Positions 17,155-26,726 are shown, counted from the first letter of the stretch. The stretch: DNA of 64,000 nucleotides from Spirosoma sp. SC4-14 (GCF_037201965.1 NZ_CP147518.1:5821001-5885000), one strand, 5' to 3'. Notes: a model not told the origin generated them from the letters alone. Numbers and translations are program-made.

Positions 17155-17985
17155 ATGTTGCTCCACGTTCGGCACGATTCTGAATATACTTACGATAGTC
17201 CTGTTGCTCTCAATCCACAAACGTTATACCTCTACCCCCGGACCTATCCCTATCAGCGTTTACTGGACTACAAGCTGATTATCGACCCAGCCCCAACCCG
17301 AATCGTACGCAATATTGATGTGGAGGGCAATGTGCAGCAACTGGCTTACTTTGGCCATCCAACAAATCACCTGCGCGTTTCGGCTGAAATCAAGCTACAA
17401 TCCGACGAATTCAACTCATTCGATTTTGTTCTGTTCCCTTTCGAGACCCAACGCGTTCCGTTTCGCTATCCAAAATACGAACAGGATCTGTTGCATCCGT
17501 ATCTGGAGCGGGTTGGCGTAACACATCGTATTGAAGACTGGGCCAAACAAATAGCGGCTAAAGCGAAGTGGCAAACGACCTCTTTTCTGATGCTGCTCAA
17601 CCAGGCCATTCGGGACTTTACTTACGAAATCAGGGAAGAAGGCGCACCATTTCCACCCGAACAAACGCTCACCCTGCGCAAAGGTTCCTGCCGCGACTAT
17701 ACCACCCTGTTTATGGCAGCCTGCCGGAGCCTGGGCATTGCCTCCCGCTTTGTGAGTGGCTATCTGTTCGGAAATCCGCAGCAGGAACATCAGCTCCATG
17801 CCTGGGCCGAAGTATATTTACCCGGTGCTGGCTGGCGCGGCTTCGACCCAACTGAAGGATCGGTTGTTGTTAACCGCCATGTTTTTCTGACCTCAACCGC
17901 AAAGCCCGACCTGGCAGCGCCCATTAGTGGCACTTTCCTGGGTGCGGCCAGGTCGACCTTACGCTCTGATTTAGTCTTTATCTAA
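17155..17985 (+). CDS. Transglutaminase-like cysteine protease
   Basis: 276 residues from the ATG at 17155 (MLLHVRHDSEYTYDSPV). Residues 1-80 are the bacterial transglutaminase N-terminal domain (TLYLYPRTYPYQRLLDYKL). The core domain has the catalytic Cys in LRKGSCRDYTTLFMAACRSLGI, His in QLHAWAEVYLPGAGWRG, and Asp in FDPTEG, a complete triad. Such proteins act as peptidases or amidases, rarely as true transglutaminases. The frame is open further upstream through the inverted repeat, but the family starts at MLLHVRHD. Position directly after the Anbu gene is the classic Anbu neighbourhood, so a joint proteolytic or peptide-modifying system is likely. Confidence 0.88.
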   Translation: MLLHVRHDSEYTYDSPVALNPQTLYLYPRTYPYQRLLDYKLIIDPAPTRIVRNIDVEGNVQQLAYFGHPTNHLRVSAEIKLQSDEFNSFDFVLFPFETQRVPFRYPKYEQDLLHPYLERVGVTHRIEDWAKQIAAKAKWQTTSFLMLLNQAIRDFTYEIREEGAPFPPEQTLTLRKGSCRDYTTLFMAACRSLGIASRFVSGYLFGNPQQEHQLHAWAEVYLPGAGWRGFDPTEGSVVVNRHVFLTSTAKPDLAAPISGTFLGAARSTLRSDLVFI

Positions 17986-18067
17986 ATAGTTTAGCGATTA
18001 GCGGTTTATCGATCTCAAACCGTTATCTTTTTTTGTAACCGGCACCAGTTGCCAAACAGCAGACACG

Positions 18068-18075
18068 TATCTTTG
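18068..18075 (+). promoter_or_regulatory. Predicted -7 element of glmM
   Basis: TATCTTTG fits TAnnTTTG and lies 33 bp upstream of the GTG start. A TTG at about the right distance upstream is weaker, so this is a single-box prediction. Confidence 0.45.
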
Positions 18076-18108
18076 TAACCTTATCAGAATTCTTATCAGA
18101 CCCTTCAC

Positions 18109-19506
18109 GTGGCATTAATAAAGTCTATTTCCGGTATTCGAGGAACGATTGGAGGGCGCAGCGGAGACGGACTGACGCCTTTAGACGTGGTTAAGTTTAC
18201 GGCCGCTTTTGGCCAGTGGGTTCGGCAACGAAACCCCGAAAAACAAACAGTAGTCATTGGTCGCGATGGGCGACTATCGGGTGAGATGGTATCGAAGCTC
18301 GTAGTGGCTACCCTACAGGGCTTAGGCCTGACGGTCATAGACCTCGGTTTGTCGACTACCCCGACAGTTGAGCTGGCCGTCCCGAGCGAAGGTGCAGCCG
18401 GTGGTATTATTCTCACGGCCAGCCATAATCCTATCCAGTGGAACGCGCTAAAACTGCTCAACGAGACAGGCGAATTTATTTCGGCCGACGACGGTGCCCA
18501 GGTTCTGGCCATTGCCGAAGCCGAAGCATTTGATTTTGCTGAAGTGCGTAAGCTAGGCCAGTATCAGTCCGATTCGACCTGGCTACAAAAACACATCGAC
18601 ATGATCCTGGCATTGCCCCTGGTCGATCGTGCTGCCATTGCAGCCCGCAATTTCCGAATTGTGGTCGATGCCGTTAACTCAACCGGTGGTCTGGCAGTGC
18701 CAATGCTGCTGGAAGCACTGGGGGTCGAAAAAATAACGAAGCTGCACTGTGAACCTACTGGCCACTTCGCTCATAATCCTGAGCCGCTGCCCGAAAACTT
18801 ACGCGACATCATCAAAGAGATGGAAAAGGGCAATGCCGATTTGGGTGTTGTGGTTGATCCTGATGTTGATCGGCTGGCCCTTATCTGCGAAGATGGCTCA
18901 CCCTTTGGCGAAGAGTACACCCTGGTAGCTGTTGCCGATTATATTCTCAAACATAAACCCGGCAACACCGTCTCAAACCTGTCGAGCACGATAGCATTAC
19001 GCGATATCACCCAAAAATACAGCGGGCAACACTTTGCATCGGCAGTTGGCGAAGTAAATGTGGTTGAAATGATGAAAGCAAAAGATGCCGTAATTGGTGG
19101 CGAAGGCAACGGTGGTATCATTTATCCTGATCTGCACTACGGTCGTGACGCACTGGTTGGCATTGCTCTGTTTTTAACCCATCTGGCCAAATCAGGTAAA
19201 TCGGCGTCGATGCTGCGCCGAACGTACCCAAATTATTACATTTCCAAGAATAAAATTGAGCTTACGCCCGACATCGATGTTGATGCAGTTCTGGAGCGTA
19301 TACAGGCCAAATATGCCCGTAATCCTATCAATACTATCGACGGCGTTAAAATCGAATTCGACAAAGAGTGGGTTCACTTACGGAAATCCAACACAGAACC
19401 GATCATTCGCATCTATTCTGAATCAGACACACTGGCAACCGCCGATCATTTGGCGGGTAAGATTATCAGCGATATTCGTGAAGTAATTGCCGAAAAGCGG
19501 TATTGA
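18109..19506 (+). CDS. glmM: Phosphoglucosamine mutase
   Basis: 465 residues, starting at a GTG (MALIKSISGIRGTIGG). The four-domain alpha-D-phosphohexomutase fold is clear: phosphoserine loop ILTASHNPIQWNALK (Ser105 phosphorylated), magnesium loop VVVDPDVDRLAL (three Asp), sugar-binding loop GGEGNGGI (E-x-N-G-G) and C-terminal phosphate-binding RKSNTEPIIRIYSE. GlmM converts glucosamine-6-phosphate to glucosamine-1-phosphate for UDP-GlcNAc, peptidoglycan and LPS. The GEGNGG loop and the SISGIRGT start favour GlmM over phosphomannomutase (ManB), but Bacteroidota proteins of this clade are sometimes named phosphoglucomutase/phosphomannomutase. A good terminator follows at 19535. Confidence 0.88.
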   Translation: MALIKSISGIRGTIGGRSGDGLTPLDVVKFTAAFGQWVRQRNPEKQTVVIGRDGRLSGEMVSKLVVATLQGLGLTVIDLGLSTTPTVELAVPSEGAAGGIILTASHNPIQWNALKLLNETGEFISADDGAQVLAIAEAEAFDFAEVRKLGQYQSDSTWLQKHIDMILALPLVDRAAIAARNFRIVVDAVNSTGGLAVPMLLEALGVEKITKLHCEPTGHFAHNPEPLPENLRDIIKEMEKGNADLGVVVDPDVDRLALICEDGSPFGEEYTLVAVADYILKHKPGNTVSNLSSTIALRDITQKYSGQHFASAVGEVNVVEMMKAKDAVIGGEGNGGIIYPDLHYGRDALVGIALFLTHLAKSGKSASMLRRTYPNYYISKNKIELTPDIDVDAVLERIQAKYARNPINTIDGVKIEFDKEWVHLRKSNTEPIIRIYSESDTLATADHLAGKIISDIREVIAEKRY

Positions 19507-19534
19507 TACCAGTCTTTATCAGGAATATCTATTC

Positions 19535-19560
19535 AAGGTCGTTGCTTCGGTAACGACCTT
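19535..19560 (+). terminator. Rho-independent terminator of glmM
   Basis: An 11-bp stem (one G-T wobble) closes a TTCG tetraloop (19546-19549) and is followed by TTTTCTTTC. It begins about 28 bp after the glmM stop. Confidence 0.85.
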
Positions 19561-19790
19561 TTTCTTTCGCCACCAATCGAATGCCCCATAGGTTGGCGGA
19601 GTATGTGCCCCATTCGAACCCCTATGTTGTAGAATAAAATACTCGTAATCGGCCAGCGGTTGGGCAACGGAGCAGAATGCACAAAACATAAACAACTGAT
19701 AATGAATGGCCTATATTCAGTTAAAGTAGGCTGGCATAGTTTTTAGCGGTTGATGACTATACCAGAACTAGTCTAAAAACAGTCAAAATC

Positions 19791-20141
19791 ATGAGCTTTC
19801 TAAGAGGAGTATTAGCGGGGTTGGCAATCGGTTATTTAACAGCCCCCCGCAGCGGAAAAGAAACCCGGGACAAGTTAACTCAACGCGCCAACGACCTACA
19901 GAATCAGTGGGAAGAAGGTGTTTCACAACTAAAATCACAATTTGACCAACTGGTTGGCACTACCGAAAATAAAGTCGATCAATATGCCAATCAGGCTGAA
20001 AATAAATATAATCAGTACAAGAACGAAGCAAAAGGTGCCAAAGACAAGGCTAAAGCCGAGTATAACAATGCTGTTGATGATGCTGCTAATTCGGCTAAAT
20101 ATGGAATATCTAAAGCTGAGCACGACCTGAAAGTAGGGTAA
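19791..20141 (+). CDS. YtxH domain protein
   Basis: 116 residues. The N-terminus MSFLRGVLAGLAIGYLTAPRSGKETRDKL is the YtxH motif: one short membrane helix, then the conserved APxSGKETR segment. The remaining 85 residues are a charged, Lys/Asp/Gln/Ala-rich amphipathic helix resembling late-embryogenesis-abundant and stress proteins (YANQAENKYNQYKNEAKGAK). The family is linked to general stress in other bacteria; no enzyme activity is expected. It is followed by an exceptionally strong bidirectional terminator and appears monocistronic. Confidence 0.85.
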   Translation: MSFLRGVLAGLAIGYLTAPRSGKETRDKLTQRANDLQNQWEEGVSQLKSQFDQLVGTTENKVDQYANQAENKYNQYKNEAKGAKDKAKAEYNNAVDDAANSAKYGISKAEHDLKVG

Positions 20142-20171
20142 TTCGGCTATCCATAACGGCCTCTGGCTGGT

Positions 20172-20241
20172 TCAATAGGCACGAAAAAGAAGAGCCGCTC
20201 TGAAACAAAGCAGAGCGGCTCTTCTTTTTCGTGCCTATTGA
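20172..20241. terminator. 31-bp perfect hairpin, bidirectional terminator
   Basis: Arms 20172-20202 and 20211-20241 are perfectly complementary over 31 bp with an 8-nt loop. It lies between the convergent YtxH and DUF2911 genes and ends 5 bp before the DUF2911 stop codon. Runs of A on one side and T on the other inside the arms would support termination in both directions. Confidence 0.85.
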
Positions 20242-20246
20242 GAAGC

Positions 20247-20780
20247 TTACTTAATGGCAACGGGCACTTCAACGTTCTCCCATTTCAGCACAACCGCTTT
20301 GTTGGTTACGTCGTATACGAGCCGTTCGTTCATCTGCGCCGATTTTTTGGGCTTTGTAGTCACCCGCAACTGATCCTGAGCCTGGTCGTATTTGAAAGCG
20401 CCCCACTGATTTGGTACCTTATTGAAAATAATGGTCCATTCTTTTTCGCCGGGAATGGCAAAAAAACCATACTTGCCAGCGGGCAACTCCTTCCCTTCTA
20501 CCTTGATAGCCTTATCGGTTTCGAATGTAGTGGCTTCGTTTGCTCCGGCCCGCCACACTTTGCCATACGGAGCCAGATTTCCGCTCGGGTCCCAAACCTG
20601 ACGCCCTTTCACGGACGGACTGCTATAGTTGATTGTAATAGTAGCCCCATCAATTTTACCAGTAGCCGTGGCTGGTGGACTGGGCCGACTAGCTTTATCG
20701 CCCTGAGCCCAGGCAACCATTGTCATCAACACACCGGCCAAGGCCAGCATAAAAACCCGGCTGATACGCGTATTTGTCAT
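20247..20780 (-). CDS. DUF2911 domain exported protein
   Basis: 177 residues with a signal peptide (cleavage near WAQG, residue about 26). The body matches DUF2911, a Bacteroidota family of all-beta proteins: INYSSPSVKGRQVWD, LAPYGKVWRAGANEATTFETDK, LPAGKYGFFAIPGEKEWTIIFNK, WGAFKYDQAQDQLRV. Members are envelope proteins of unknown function, sometimes found with sulfatase or carbohydrate loci. It is 110 bp downstream of the glutaminase gene start region on the same strand and may be read from the same or a separate promoter. Confidence 0.88.
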   Translation of the reverse strand: MTNTRISRVFMLALAGVLMTMVAWAQGDKASRPSPPATATGKIDGATITINYSSPSVKGRQVWDPSGNLAPYGKVWRAGANEATTFETDKAIKVEGKELPAGKYGFFAIPGEKEWTIIFNKVPNQWGAFKYDQAQDQLRVTTKPKKSAQMNERLVYDVTNKAVVLKWENVEVPVAIK

Positions 20781-20890
20781 TGTAGTAGTAGTTTGGATTG
20801 ACCATTAAAGTTGGGTAAAATTTCGGCTAAAACATCAACAGGTCAACCATTTTTTGGGGAACGGCAAATAGTATCCACCAACGCGAGCTA

Positions 20891-23416
20891 TTACTTTCCG
20901 GCTTTGGCTTTCAGCTTCTGCTCGAGCATCTTGATAAAATAGCCTCCCACAACCGAACGAGCCTGAAAACCAACCTGTTTCGCATTGGTTGTTTCGTGCC
21001 AGTCGGTCAGCGGTACGCGATCGGGGGTATCATTGGCAAACATCCAGACGGGCTTCACAAATGCCCGAAAATCGACATCGGAACTGGCAAGCGTGGCGGT
21101 CCACATAATCCAGTCTGACTTGGTGTAGGTTTTGCGGCTATCGAGTGGCAACCCATACGTATTCTGATGTTTGAGGTAGAACGCTATTTCTTTGCTGGCT
21201 ACCTCGTCAGGAAATACATCAAGCCCCAATAGTTTATCCCAAACAATGTTATACTTCTGGCTCCAGCTTCCGGCGGGTTTGTCGAAGGTGAGCGCATAGT
21301 GGTCGCCGTCGGCATCCATCTGCATCCACTTCTTTGCCATCTCGCGGGCCAGTACCAAATTTTCATCGGCTGTTTTCTGATCGCCCAGCATACGGGCTAG
21401 TTTGCCATAGCAGGCAATTCCCATAATGGCTTTTGCCGACAGGTTAGCATTACGGGCAAGGTGCCCGGCAAAATCGTCGGTACAAAGCTGATTAGTAGGG
21501 TCGAAGCCATCCCGTTTCAAAAAACTAACCCACTTGGTTAGCGTTGGCCAGTGTTCGCGGGCAAAGTCGGCCTTACCATCAACCTGAGCGGCTGCCGCTG
21601 TCAGAATAATCATGTTACCGGCTTCTTCCACAGGCATATCTTCACCATAGGTCTGCCCATTGGCCAGCGGATACGTTCCAACATCGTGCGCCGGGAAGTC
21701 TTTCTTCCAGCGTCCCGATTCGCTATAATCGAAAATAAACCGTAGCAGGCCTTTGGCTAACTCATTATTGTAGAGCAAAAACAGCGGTGCCGAGGGGTAA
21801 GTCACATCCACAGTACCGATAGAGCCATTCGAGAAGTTCTCTTTCGAAAAGAAAAACACCGGCCAGGTTGTGCGATTACCTTTAGGCCCGGCAACAATTT
21901 TATGGGCAGCAATAGCCTGCCGATAGGCCAGCACACATAAGTCAGCGTATTCGCTCCCACCGGCTTTTTGGGCATCGGTTCGGAGCCGGGCATCAAATGC
22001 CGTACATTTCTGACGCAGTCGGCTGTAGTCTTTCTCAGCTATCTGCAACAATCCTGGCATGGTTAGCTTACCCTCGCGACGCCACCAGGCTCGCAGGTTC
22101 TGCTCAAAATACTGCACCGAATAAATGTCGTCATACGCCAGCATAATATGTTTTTCCACTGGTTTCGCGACGGCCCCCATGTTCAGCACCGTCGCCAGCG
22201 CCATTGTCTGAGCGGGTTCGGCGGTGAGCTTGGCCGATGAGGCCGGTAGTTGACCATTGGTCAGAAAAGTGTGTTTCAGGGTTCCCAACACACCCGATGC
22301 GGTTTTGGCATTCGCTCCCGATTGTGGCACAGCCAGATATGCATATCCCCAGTCGATACGCACATTATCGCCTTTTTTGGCCAGAATCGGCTGCGCTTCC
22401 GTCCCGATTGTCTGATAACTCAACCCTGCTGTTTGCCCAGCTTTGGCCAGCACTTTCTGTCCAGCCGTGTTCGAAGCAATCGTTCCCGCTTCGGTGAACA
22501 GGATTTGCACAGTGTGCGGTTTACCATCGTTCGACTGGGTCGTAAAAGTTATGTATGATACGGGACGGGCCGCTACGTCCAGTTCGTCGAGTAATAACGG
22601 CGACAGAAAATTTACGGTCAGTTTAACCGGACCAGCCGTAAATGTATAGCGGGTTTGCGTAGCCGATACGATTACCGATGTTTGTTCGGCGGTATTGATA
22701 GGTGCCGTTTTTACGGGCTGCACAATACCAACATCGACGAATGAACCGCCACGGGGACTCACACAATGAACGGCCAGTACATTCTTCCCCGGCTGCAGTG
22801 CCTGCTGCCCAGCCGCCGATAAGGGCAGGTAAACATACTCGTTAATATAACCGGGTTTCGACAGGATTTGCGTTCCGTTCAGATAGATTTCTACATCGTC
22901 GTCGTGATTAAGGGCCAGCAACAGCGTGGCCGGATTTGCTTTTCCGTCATACGTAAATTCGCGTCGAAAGAAAATACCATCTTTCATGGTTTCGCTATTG
23001 ACCCAGCGCGTGCGTGCTTCGGGCGTATCGCCAAACGGCCCGGCTCCCGTAGCCCATCCGCTGGTATCAAAATCGGGCTTTTCCCAGCCATCGGCAGGTT
23101 TGGTGGTTGTATACTGAGCCGTATAAGGTTGTAGTTCGGCCGTTGGCAAAATTGGATCGTAGGCAGTTGGCACCGCTCCCAGAAACTGATAGGCTTTGCC
23201 ATCTACCCGAATAATGCCTTCGAGCGATTGCGGCTTGCCTGTCCAGTGGCGCGTAGGCGAATCGGTCAGCTTATCGGTCGTACTCCAAACACTGAAATAA
23301 GGGTCATGCGTAATAAGCGGATAGGCGGGCGGGCGAAGGGTTTGCGCTAAAATACCCTGTATTGACAGGACGTTTAGCACGATAAAGAGCAAGCGAAATG
23401 CAGTGTTTCTTTGCAT
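20891..23416 (-). CDS. Glutaminase A family protein (DUF5127/DUF4965/DUF1793)
   Basis: 841 residues with a signal peptide (to about residue 24, ILAQ). Domain order is DUF5127 N-terminal beta domain (LRPPAYPLITHDPYFSVWS; DGKAYQFLGAVP), with an inserted galactose-binding-like lectin segment at about 95-235 (GWEKPDFDTSGWATGAGPFGD ... LNHDDDVEIYLNG), then DUF4965 (IMLAYDDIYSVQYFEQNLRAWWRR) and DUF1793 alpha/alpha barrel (GTYPLANGQTYGEDMPVEEAGNMIIL ... DDFAGHLARNANLSAKAIMGIA). Fungal GtaA glutaminase shares these three C-terminal domains. In Bacteroidota such proteins are periplasmic and the physiological substrate is uncertain; a glycoside-hydrolase-like role is equally plausible from the fold. 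Confidence 0.83.
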   Translation of the reverse strand: MQRNTAFRLLFIVLNVLSIQGILAQTLRPPAYPLITHDPYFSVWSTTDKLTDSPTRHWTGKPQSLEGIIRVDGKAYQFLGAVPTAYDPILPTAELQPYTAQYTTTKPADGWEKPDFDTSGWATGAGPFGDTPEARTRWVNSETMKDGIFFRREFTYDGKANPATLLLALNHDDDVEIYLNGTQILSKPGYINEYVYLPLSAAGQQALQPGKNVLAVHCVSPRGGSFVDVGIVQPVKTAPINTAEQTSVIVSATQTRYTFTAGPVKLTVNFLSPLLLDELDVAARPVSYITFTTQSNDGKPHTVQILFTEAGTIASNTAGQKVLAKAGQTAGLSYQTIGTEAQPILAKKGDNVRIDWGYAYLAVPQSGANAKTASGVLGTLKHTFLTNGQLPASSAKLTAEPAQTMALATVLNMGAVAKPVEKHIMLAYDDIYSVQYFEQNLRAWWRREGKLTMPGLLQIAEKDYSRLRQKCTAFDARLRTDAQKAGGSEYADLCVLAYRQAIAAHKIVAGPKGNRTTWPVFFFSKENFSNGSIGTVDVTYPSAPLFLLYNNELAKGLLRFIFDYSESGRWKKDFPAHDVGTYPLANGQTYGEDMPVEEAGNMIILTAAAAQVDGKADFAREHWPTLTKWVSFLKRDGFDPTNQLCTDDFAGHLARNANLSAKAIMGIACYGKLARMLGDQKTADENLVLAREMAKKWMQMDADGDHYALTFDKPAGSWSQKYNIVWDKLLGLDVFPDEVASKEIAFYLKHQNTYGLPLDSRKTYTKSDWIMWTATLASSDVDFRAFVKPVWMFANDTPDRVPLTDWHETTNAKQVGFQARSVVGGYFIKMLEQKLKAKAGK

Positions 23417-23908
23417 TGAATAGATTGTTTTTGTTCAAAGAGAAGTCATCTGTGTGCACAAATCTATTCTTTAAAGTGCTTTACTCAGCTACCTAATCAG
23501 AAAAACGTTGGCAAATCCGCTCTATGGCTACTTTTTAGTAAATAGCGGATGGTGGCAAAAAAAAGCAGATCAAAAATCTGCTCCTTTTCCGTTTACTTTT
23601 TACTGTAATGTTTGGAAACGCAGAACGCTGGTTCAGGTTACCGGCCTTCTGCAAGCCAGTTGACAGCCTCTATTCAACTCCTAATAGACCCTTACTGCCG
23701 CGCTTTCTGTTTCGTTGCAGACCGCCAGTTGGGCAATTTGTCGCGGGTGATAACATCTTTATTGGTACAGATCGCCCTTAGTTGCTCAATCGGTTGCTTT
23801 TTGATATAATCAGTAAGTATTCACAATTTTGTTGTTTATCTAGCCAGGACTCCAATCGGTGCTACTCCGTCGCATCTGTATCATCTGTGTTCCAAACGTT
23901 CCAACAGA
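23417..23908. other. Intergenic region between glutaminase and sulfatase
   Basis: About 490 bp between divergent genes. It contains one small hairpin (AGCAGAT at 23564-23570 with its complement at 23576-23582, 5-nt loop) and no frame with coding character. Presumably holds the two divergent promoters. Confidence 0.4.
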
Positions 23909-25447
23909 ATGAAGCATTTTTTCCTAAGCTGCCTAAGCACATTGATTCTTATTAGTTTGTTAGCCTCCTTTCGGTTTCAAACTCTACCATTCAATCCGAA
24001 GCCTCCCACTCCCAAAAACATCATTTACATCCTGGCCGACGATCACCGGTATGATTTCATGGGTTTTACGGGGAAGGTTGCCGGGCTGAATACGCCTAAC
24101 CTGGACCGGTTGGCCAACGAAGGCGCTCATGTGCGCAATGCCTTTGTCAGCACAGCACTTTGTTCGCCCAGCCGAGCCAGTATTCTGACCGGGCAATATG
24201 CACATACCCACAAAGTGGTCGACAATTTTGCGCCACTAACACCTGGCCTGAAATTCTTTCCGCAGTATCTGCAAAAAGCAGGCTACAAAACGGCTTTTCT
24301 GGGCAAATGGCACATGGGCAACACCGACGATGCTCCCCAGCCCGGTTTCGATTACTGGCTTAGTTTTAAAGGGCAGGGCGTTTATTATAATCCGACGTTC
24401 AATATCAACGGAAAGCAGGTTAGCTATTCCGATAGCAGCTATACCACCGATCTGTTAACTGATTACGCCATTAAATGGCTCAATTCGCTGGAGAAAGCCA
24501 AACCGTTTTGCCTCTATCTGTCGCACAAGGCTGTTCATGCCGAGTTTCAGCCCGCTAAACGTCACCGGGGTATGTACCGCAATATGCCCATCAACTACCC
24601 GCAGAGTATGTATCTGACGGCCACCGACAGCAGTAAAATCTGGGGGCCCAAACCCTCGCAAAGCCCCGAAACCAGGCAGTTGAAGGTGAACATGGCCGAC
24701 ATGCCAAACTGGGTTAAAAACCAGCGCTATAGCTGGCACGGCGTCGATTATATGTATCACGGCCAAATTGGCTTCAACGATTTTTATCACCGCTACTGCG
24801 AAACGCTGATGGGTGTCGACGATAGTGTAGGCCGGATTCTGAAATGGCTGGAAGACAATAAGCTTTCTGAAACAACGCTGGTGGTCTACATGGGCGATAA
24901 TGGGTTCAGCTTTGGCGAACATGGCCTGATCGATAAGCGGCATATGTATGAAGAGTCGATGCGGGTGCCGTTACTGGTTCGGTGTCCGGCCGTTGTAAAG
25001 CCAGGCACTAAAGTAGAACAGGTGATCCAGAACGTCGATATTGCACCAACGCTGATGGCCTATGCTGGCCTCGCCAAACCGTCGCAAATGCAGGGAAATT
25101 CGTTTTTGCCGATTCTGAAGGGCGAAACCATCCCCTGGCGCGACCGGGCTTTTTATGAATACTATTGGGAAGCCGATTTTCCGCAAACCCCAACTATGTT
25201 TGGTGTTCGAACGAGTCGATACAAATACATCTTTAATTACGGCGTCTGGGACGCCAATGAGCTTTACGACCTGCAAAACGATCCGCAGGAAGTTAACAAC
25301 CTCATTCGTAGTTCTGAACATCAGGAAATTGCGCATGATATGCGTAATCAGGTCTTCGACTGGCTCGAATCGACAAACGGCCTGCAAATTCCACTCCATC
25401 CCGTTCGACAGAAACGATTCGACCATCGGTATAAGGGAACGTATTAG
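23909..25447 (+). CDS. Sulfatase, type S1 (formylglycine)
   Basis: 512 residues with an N-terminal hydrophobic signal (residues 4-22). The modification motif C-x-P-x-R is CSPSR at Cys85, the residue converted to formylglycine. Metal ligands are visible in IYILADDHRYD near the N-terminus and MGDNGFSFGEHG later (D-N pair). KWHMGNTDDAPQPGFDYW is the usual second sulfatase signature. The C-terminal part (YKYIFNYGVWDANELYDLQNDPQEVNNL) matches N-acetylglucosamine-6-sulfatase/iduronate-sulfatase-like S1 subfamilies. It hydrolyses a sulfate ester of a glycan in the periplasm. A second sulfatase lies 3.5 kb downstream, suggesting a shared role in sulfated polysaccharide use. Confidence 0.92.
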   Translation: MKHFFLSCLSTLILISLLASFRFQTLPFNPKPPTPKNIIYILADDHRYDFMGFTGKVAGLNTPNLDRLANEGAHVRNAFVSTALCSPSRASILTGQYAHTHKVVDNFAPLTPGLKFFPQYLQKAGYKTAFLGKWHMGNTDDAPQPGFDYWLSFKGQGVYYNPTFNINGKQVSYSDSSYTTDLLTDYAIKWLNSLEKAKPFCLYLSHKAVHAEFQPAKRHRGMYRNMPINYPQSMYLTATDSSKIWGPKPSQSPETRQLKVNMADMPNWVKNQRYSWHGVDYMYHGQIGFNDFYHRYCETLMGVDDSVGRILKWLEDNKLSETTLVVYMGDNGFSFGEHGLIDKRHMYEESMRVPLLVRCPAVVKPGTKVEQVIQNVDIAPTLMAYAGLAKPSQMQGNSFLPILKGETIPWRDRAFYEYYWEADFPQTPTMFGVRTSRYKYIFNYGVWDANELYDLQNDPQEVNNLIRSSEHQEIAHDMRNQVFDWLESTNGLQIPLHPVRQKRFDHRYKGTY

Positions 25448-25457
25448 GCGTTGGGCC

Positions 25458-25524
25458 ATTGGTATATTGGTCATTGATCATCAGATAAACTGCTGACAAA
25501 CAATTCAATAACCAATATACCAAT
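25458..25524. terminator. Bidirectional terminator hairpin
   Basis: Arms 25458-25477 and 25505-25524 pair over 20 bp with a single mismatch; the loop is 27 nt. The word ATTGGTCATTG recurs in two other intergenic hairpins of this window. It sits between the convergent sulfatase and NTF2-like genes. Confidence 0.65.
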
Positions 25525-25530
25525 CACTAA

Positions 25531-26400
25531 CTATAAATCCAGCACTTCGTGGACTACTTTCCAGGATGAATCGGGCCACCGTTTCCAGATTCGCAGGAAT
25601 GCACCCGCCTTTTGCTCATAGGCCACATATCCATACGAAAACCCCATATCGCCCGATGAAGCTATTTTTACCCCTGTCAGTGTATATTCGGCCGGTATCG
25701 TTTCCAGCTTAGCAACTGTAACGGCCTCCAACCCAACGGAAGGTATACGACTGGCCCGGTAAAGACGAACGGGGAACTCTTTCGCCAGCGCATACTGATA
25801 AGCTACCTGCAACGACTGCCCTCCGGCCCGTTGTGCCAACTGATTTTCGGCTTCGATCAGTTCACTACGCCGTTCGGTTGTGTCTACGTCGGCCGTATGT
25901 TTCTGGTGAAAACTGGCAGGAGTCACCAAGTCGGCTACCGATGGCACTGGCCGGTCGTGCTGAATACCGACATCGATCAGTACTTCCCAAACGCCACTAC
26001 TGTTCTTTTGCCACACCGTAGTGAAATGACCAAAGGCAACCGGCGCGTCGGTCTTTCCTTTTGGGCGAACCTCAAACGGTCCCGTCGTATAGCCGAAATC
26101 GCCCGATGCCGATATATCGGCATACGCTGGCCACCACGACAGGCAACCCGGAATGAAAGCCGACTTTTCGTAAAGCGGTTTTCCGGATGCAAATTTTTTC
26201 TGTACAATCACCAGAGCTGTTGGTGCCAGAAACCGAAAAAAGCCTGCTTTAATGCCTTCCTGCTCGGTATAAGCAGCGAATGTTCGTTCGGCATTAACGA
26301 GCGACAGATAATCGACCTCAACCGTTGTTGGTGTCGATTGTGCAGAGGCCGTTCTGGCCAGCAGCCAGGCCAGCCCTACGGTAATCAATAGTTTGTTCAT
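25531..26400 (-). CDS. Exported protein with two NTF2/SnoaL-like domains
   Basis: 289 residues with a signal peptide (to about SAQS, residue 20). Two homologous halves of about 125 residues each show the DUF4440/SnoaL pattern: an N-terminal helix (LVNAERTFAAYTEQEGIKAGFFRFL; ELIEAENQLAQRAGGQSLQVAYQYAL), then strands ending in SASGDFGYTTGPFEVRPK ... FGHFTTVWQKNSSGVWEVLID and SSGDMGFSYGYVAYEQKAGAFLRIWKRWPDSSWKVVHEVLD. This duplicated layout is common in Bacteroidota envelope proteins. It could bind or convert a small molecule; nothing in the sequence fixes the ligand. Confidence 0.72.
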   Translation of the reverse strand: MNKLLITVGLAWLLARTASAQSTPTTVEVDYLSLVNAERTFAAYTEQEGIKAGFFRFLAPTALVIVQKKFASGKPLYEKSAFIPGCLSWWPAYADISASGDFGYTTGPFEVRPKGKTDAPVAFGHFTTVWQKNSSGVWEVLIDVGIQHDRPVPSVADLVTPASFHQKHTADVDTTERRSELIEAENQLAQRAGGQSLQVAYQYALAKEFPVRLYRASRIPSVGLEAVTVAKLETIPAEYTLTGVKIASSGDMGFSYGYVAYEQKAGAFLRIWKRWPDSSWKVVHEVLDL

Positions 26401-26726
26401 GAAAATTTACGTGCCTGAATGGATAATAGTACCCGAATTCATTCGGGGTAACAGCACAAAGATTTCGGGGTAATCCATGAGTGAGAAGCACGACCGATAT
26501 GGATTGAGGAAAAAGCCCGTTTAAGCGTTTTAGCAGCAGGACAGACTGTTATTGGCTCTAACGGGCTCATACGGCTATGGAACGGGCTCATTGCCACAAT
26601 TGACAGGCGATCATTGACGGTTCATTCCTTTTTTTTCTCAATTCAGCCAGTTTATACTTGATCATGGAGTTGCCGACTGCTTATCTTTAGGGCTAACCGT
26701 GAGATACGTTCTTAACTTAGTTTATT
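26401..26726. promoter_or_regulatory. Divergent promoter region before the LytS-type kinase
   Basis: About 325 bp without a gene between divergent genes. A TTG at 26658-26660 followed after 21 bp by TATCTTTA (26682-26689) is a near match to the Bacteroidota promoter and would serve the kinase gene. ACGGGCTCAT occurs twice at about 26569 and 26583 nearby, but no clear operator is seen. Confidence 0.4.

Noticed and set aside
23612..23809. A 65-codon frame in the gap before the first sulfatase
   Set aside because: Odd Cys/Ser/Leu composition, no upstream promoter or relation to its neighbours; probably chance.
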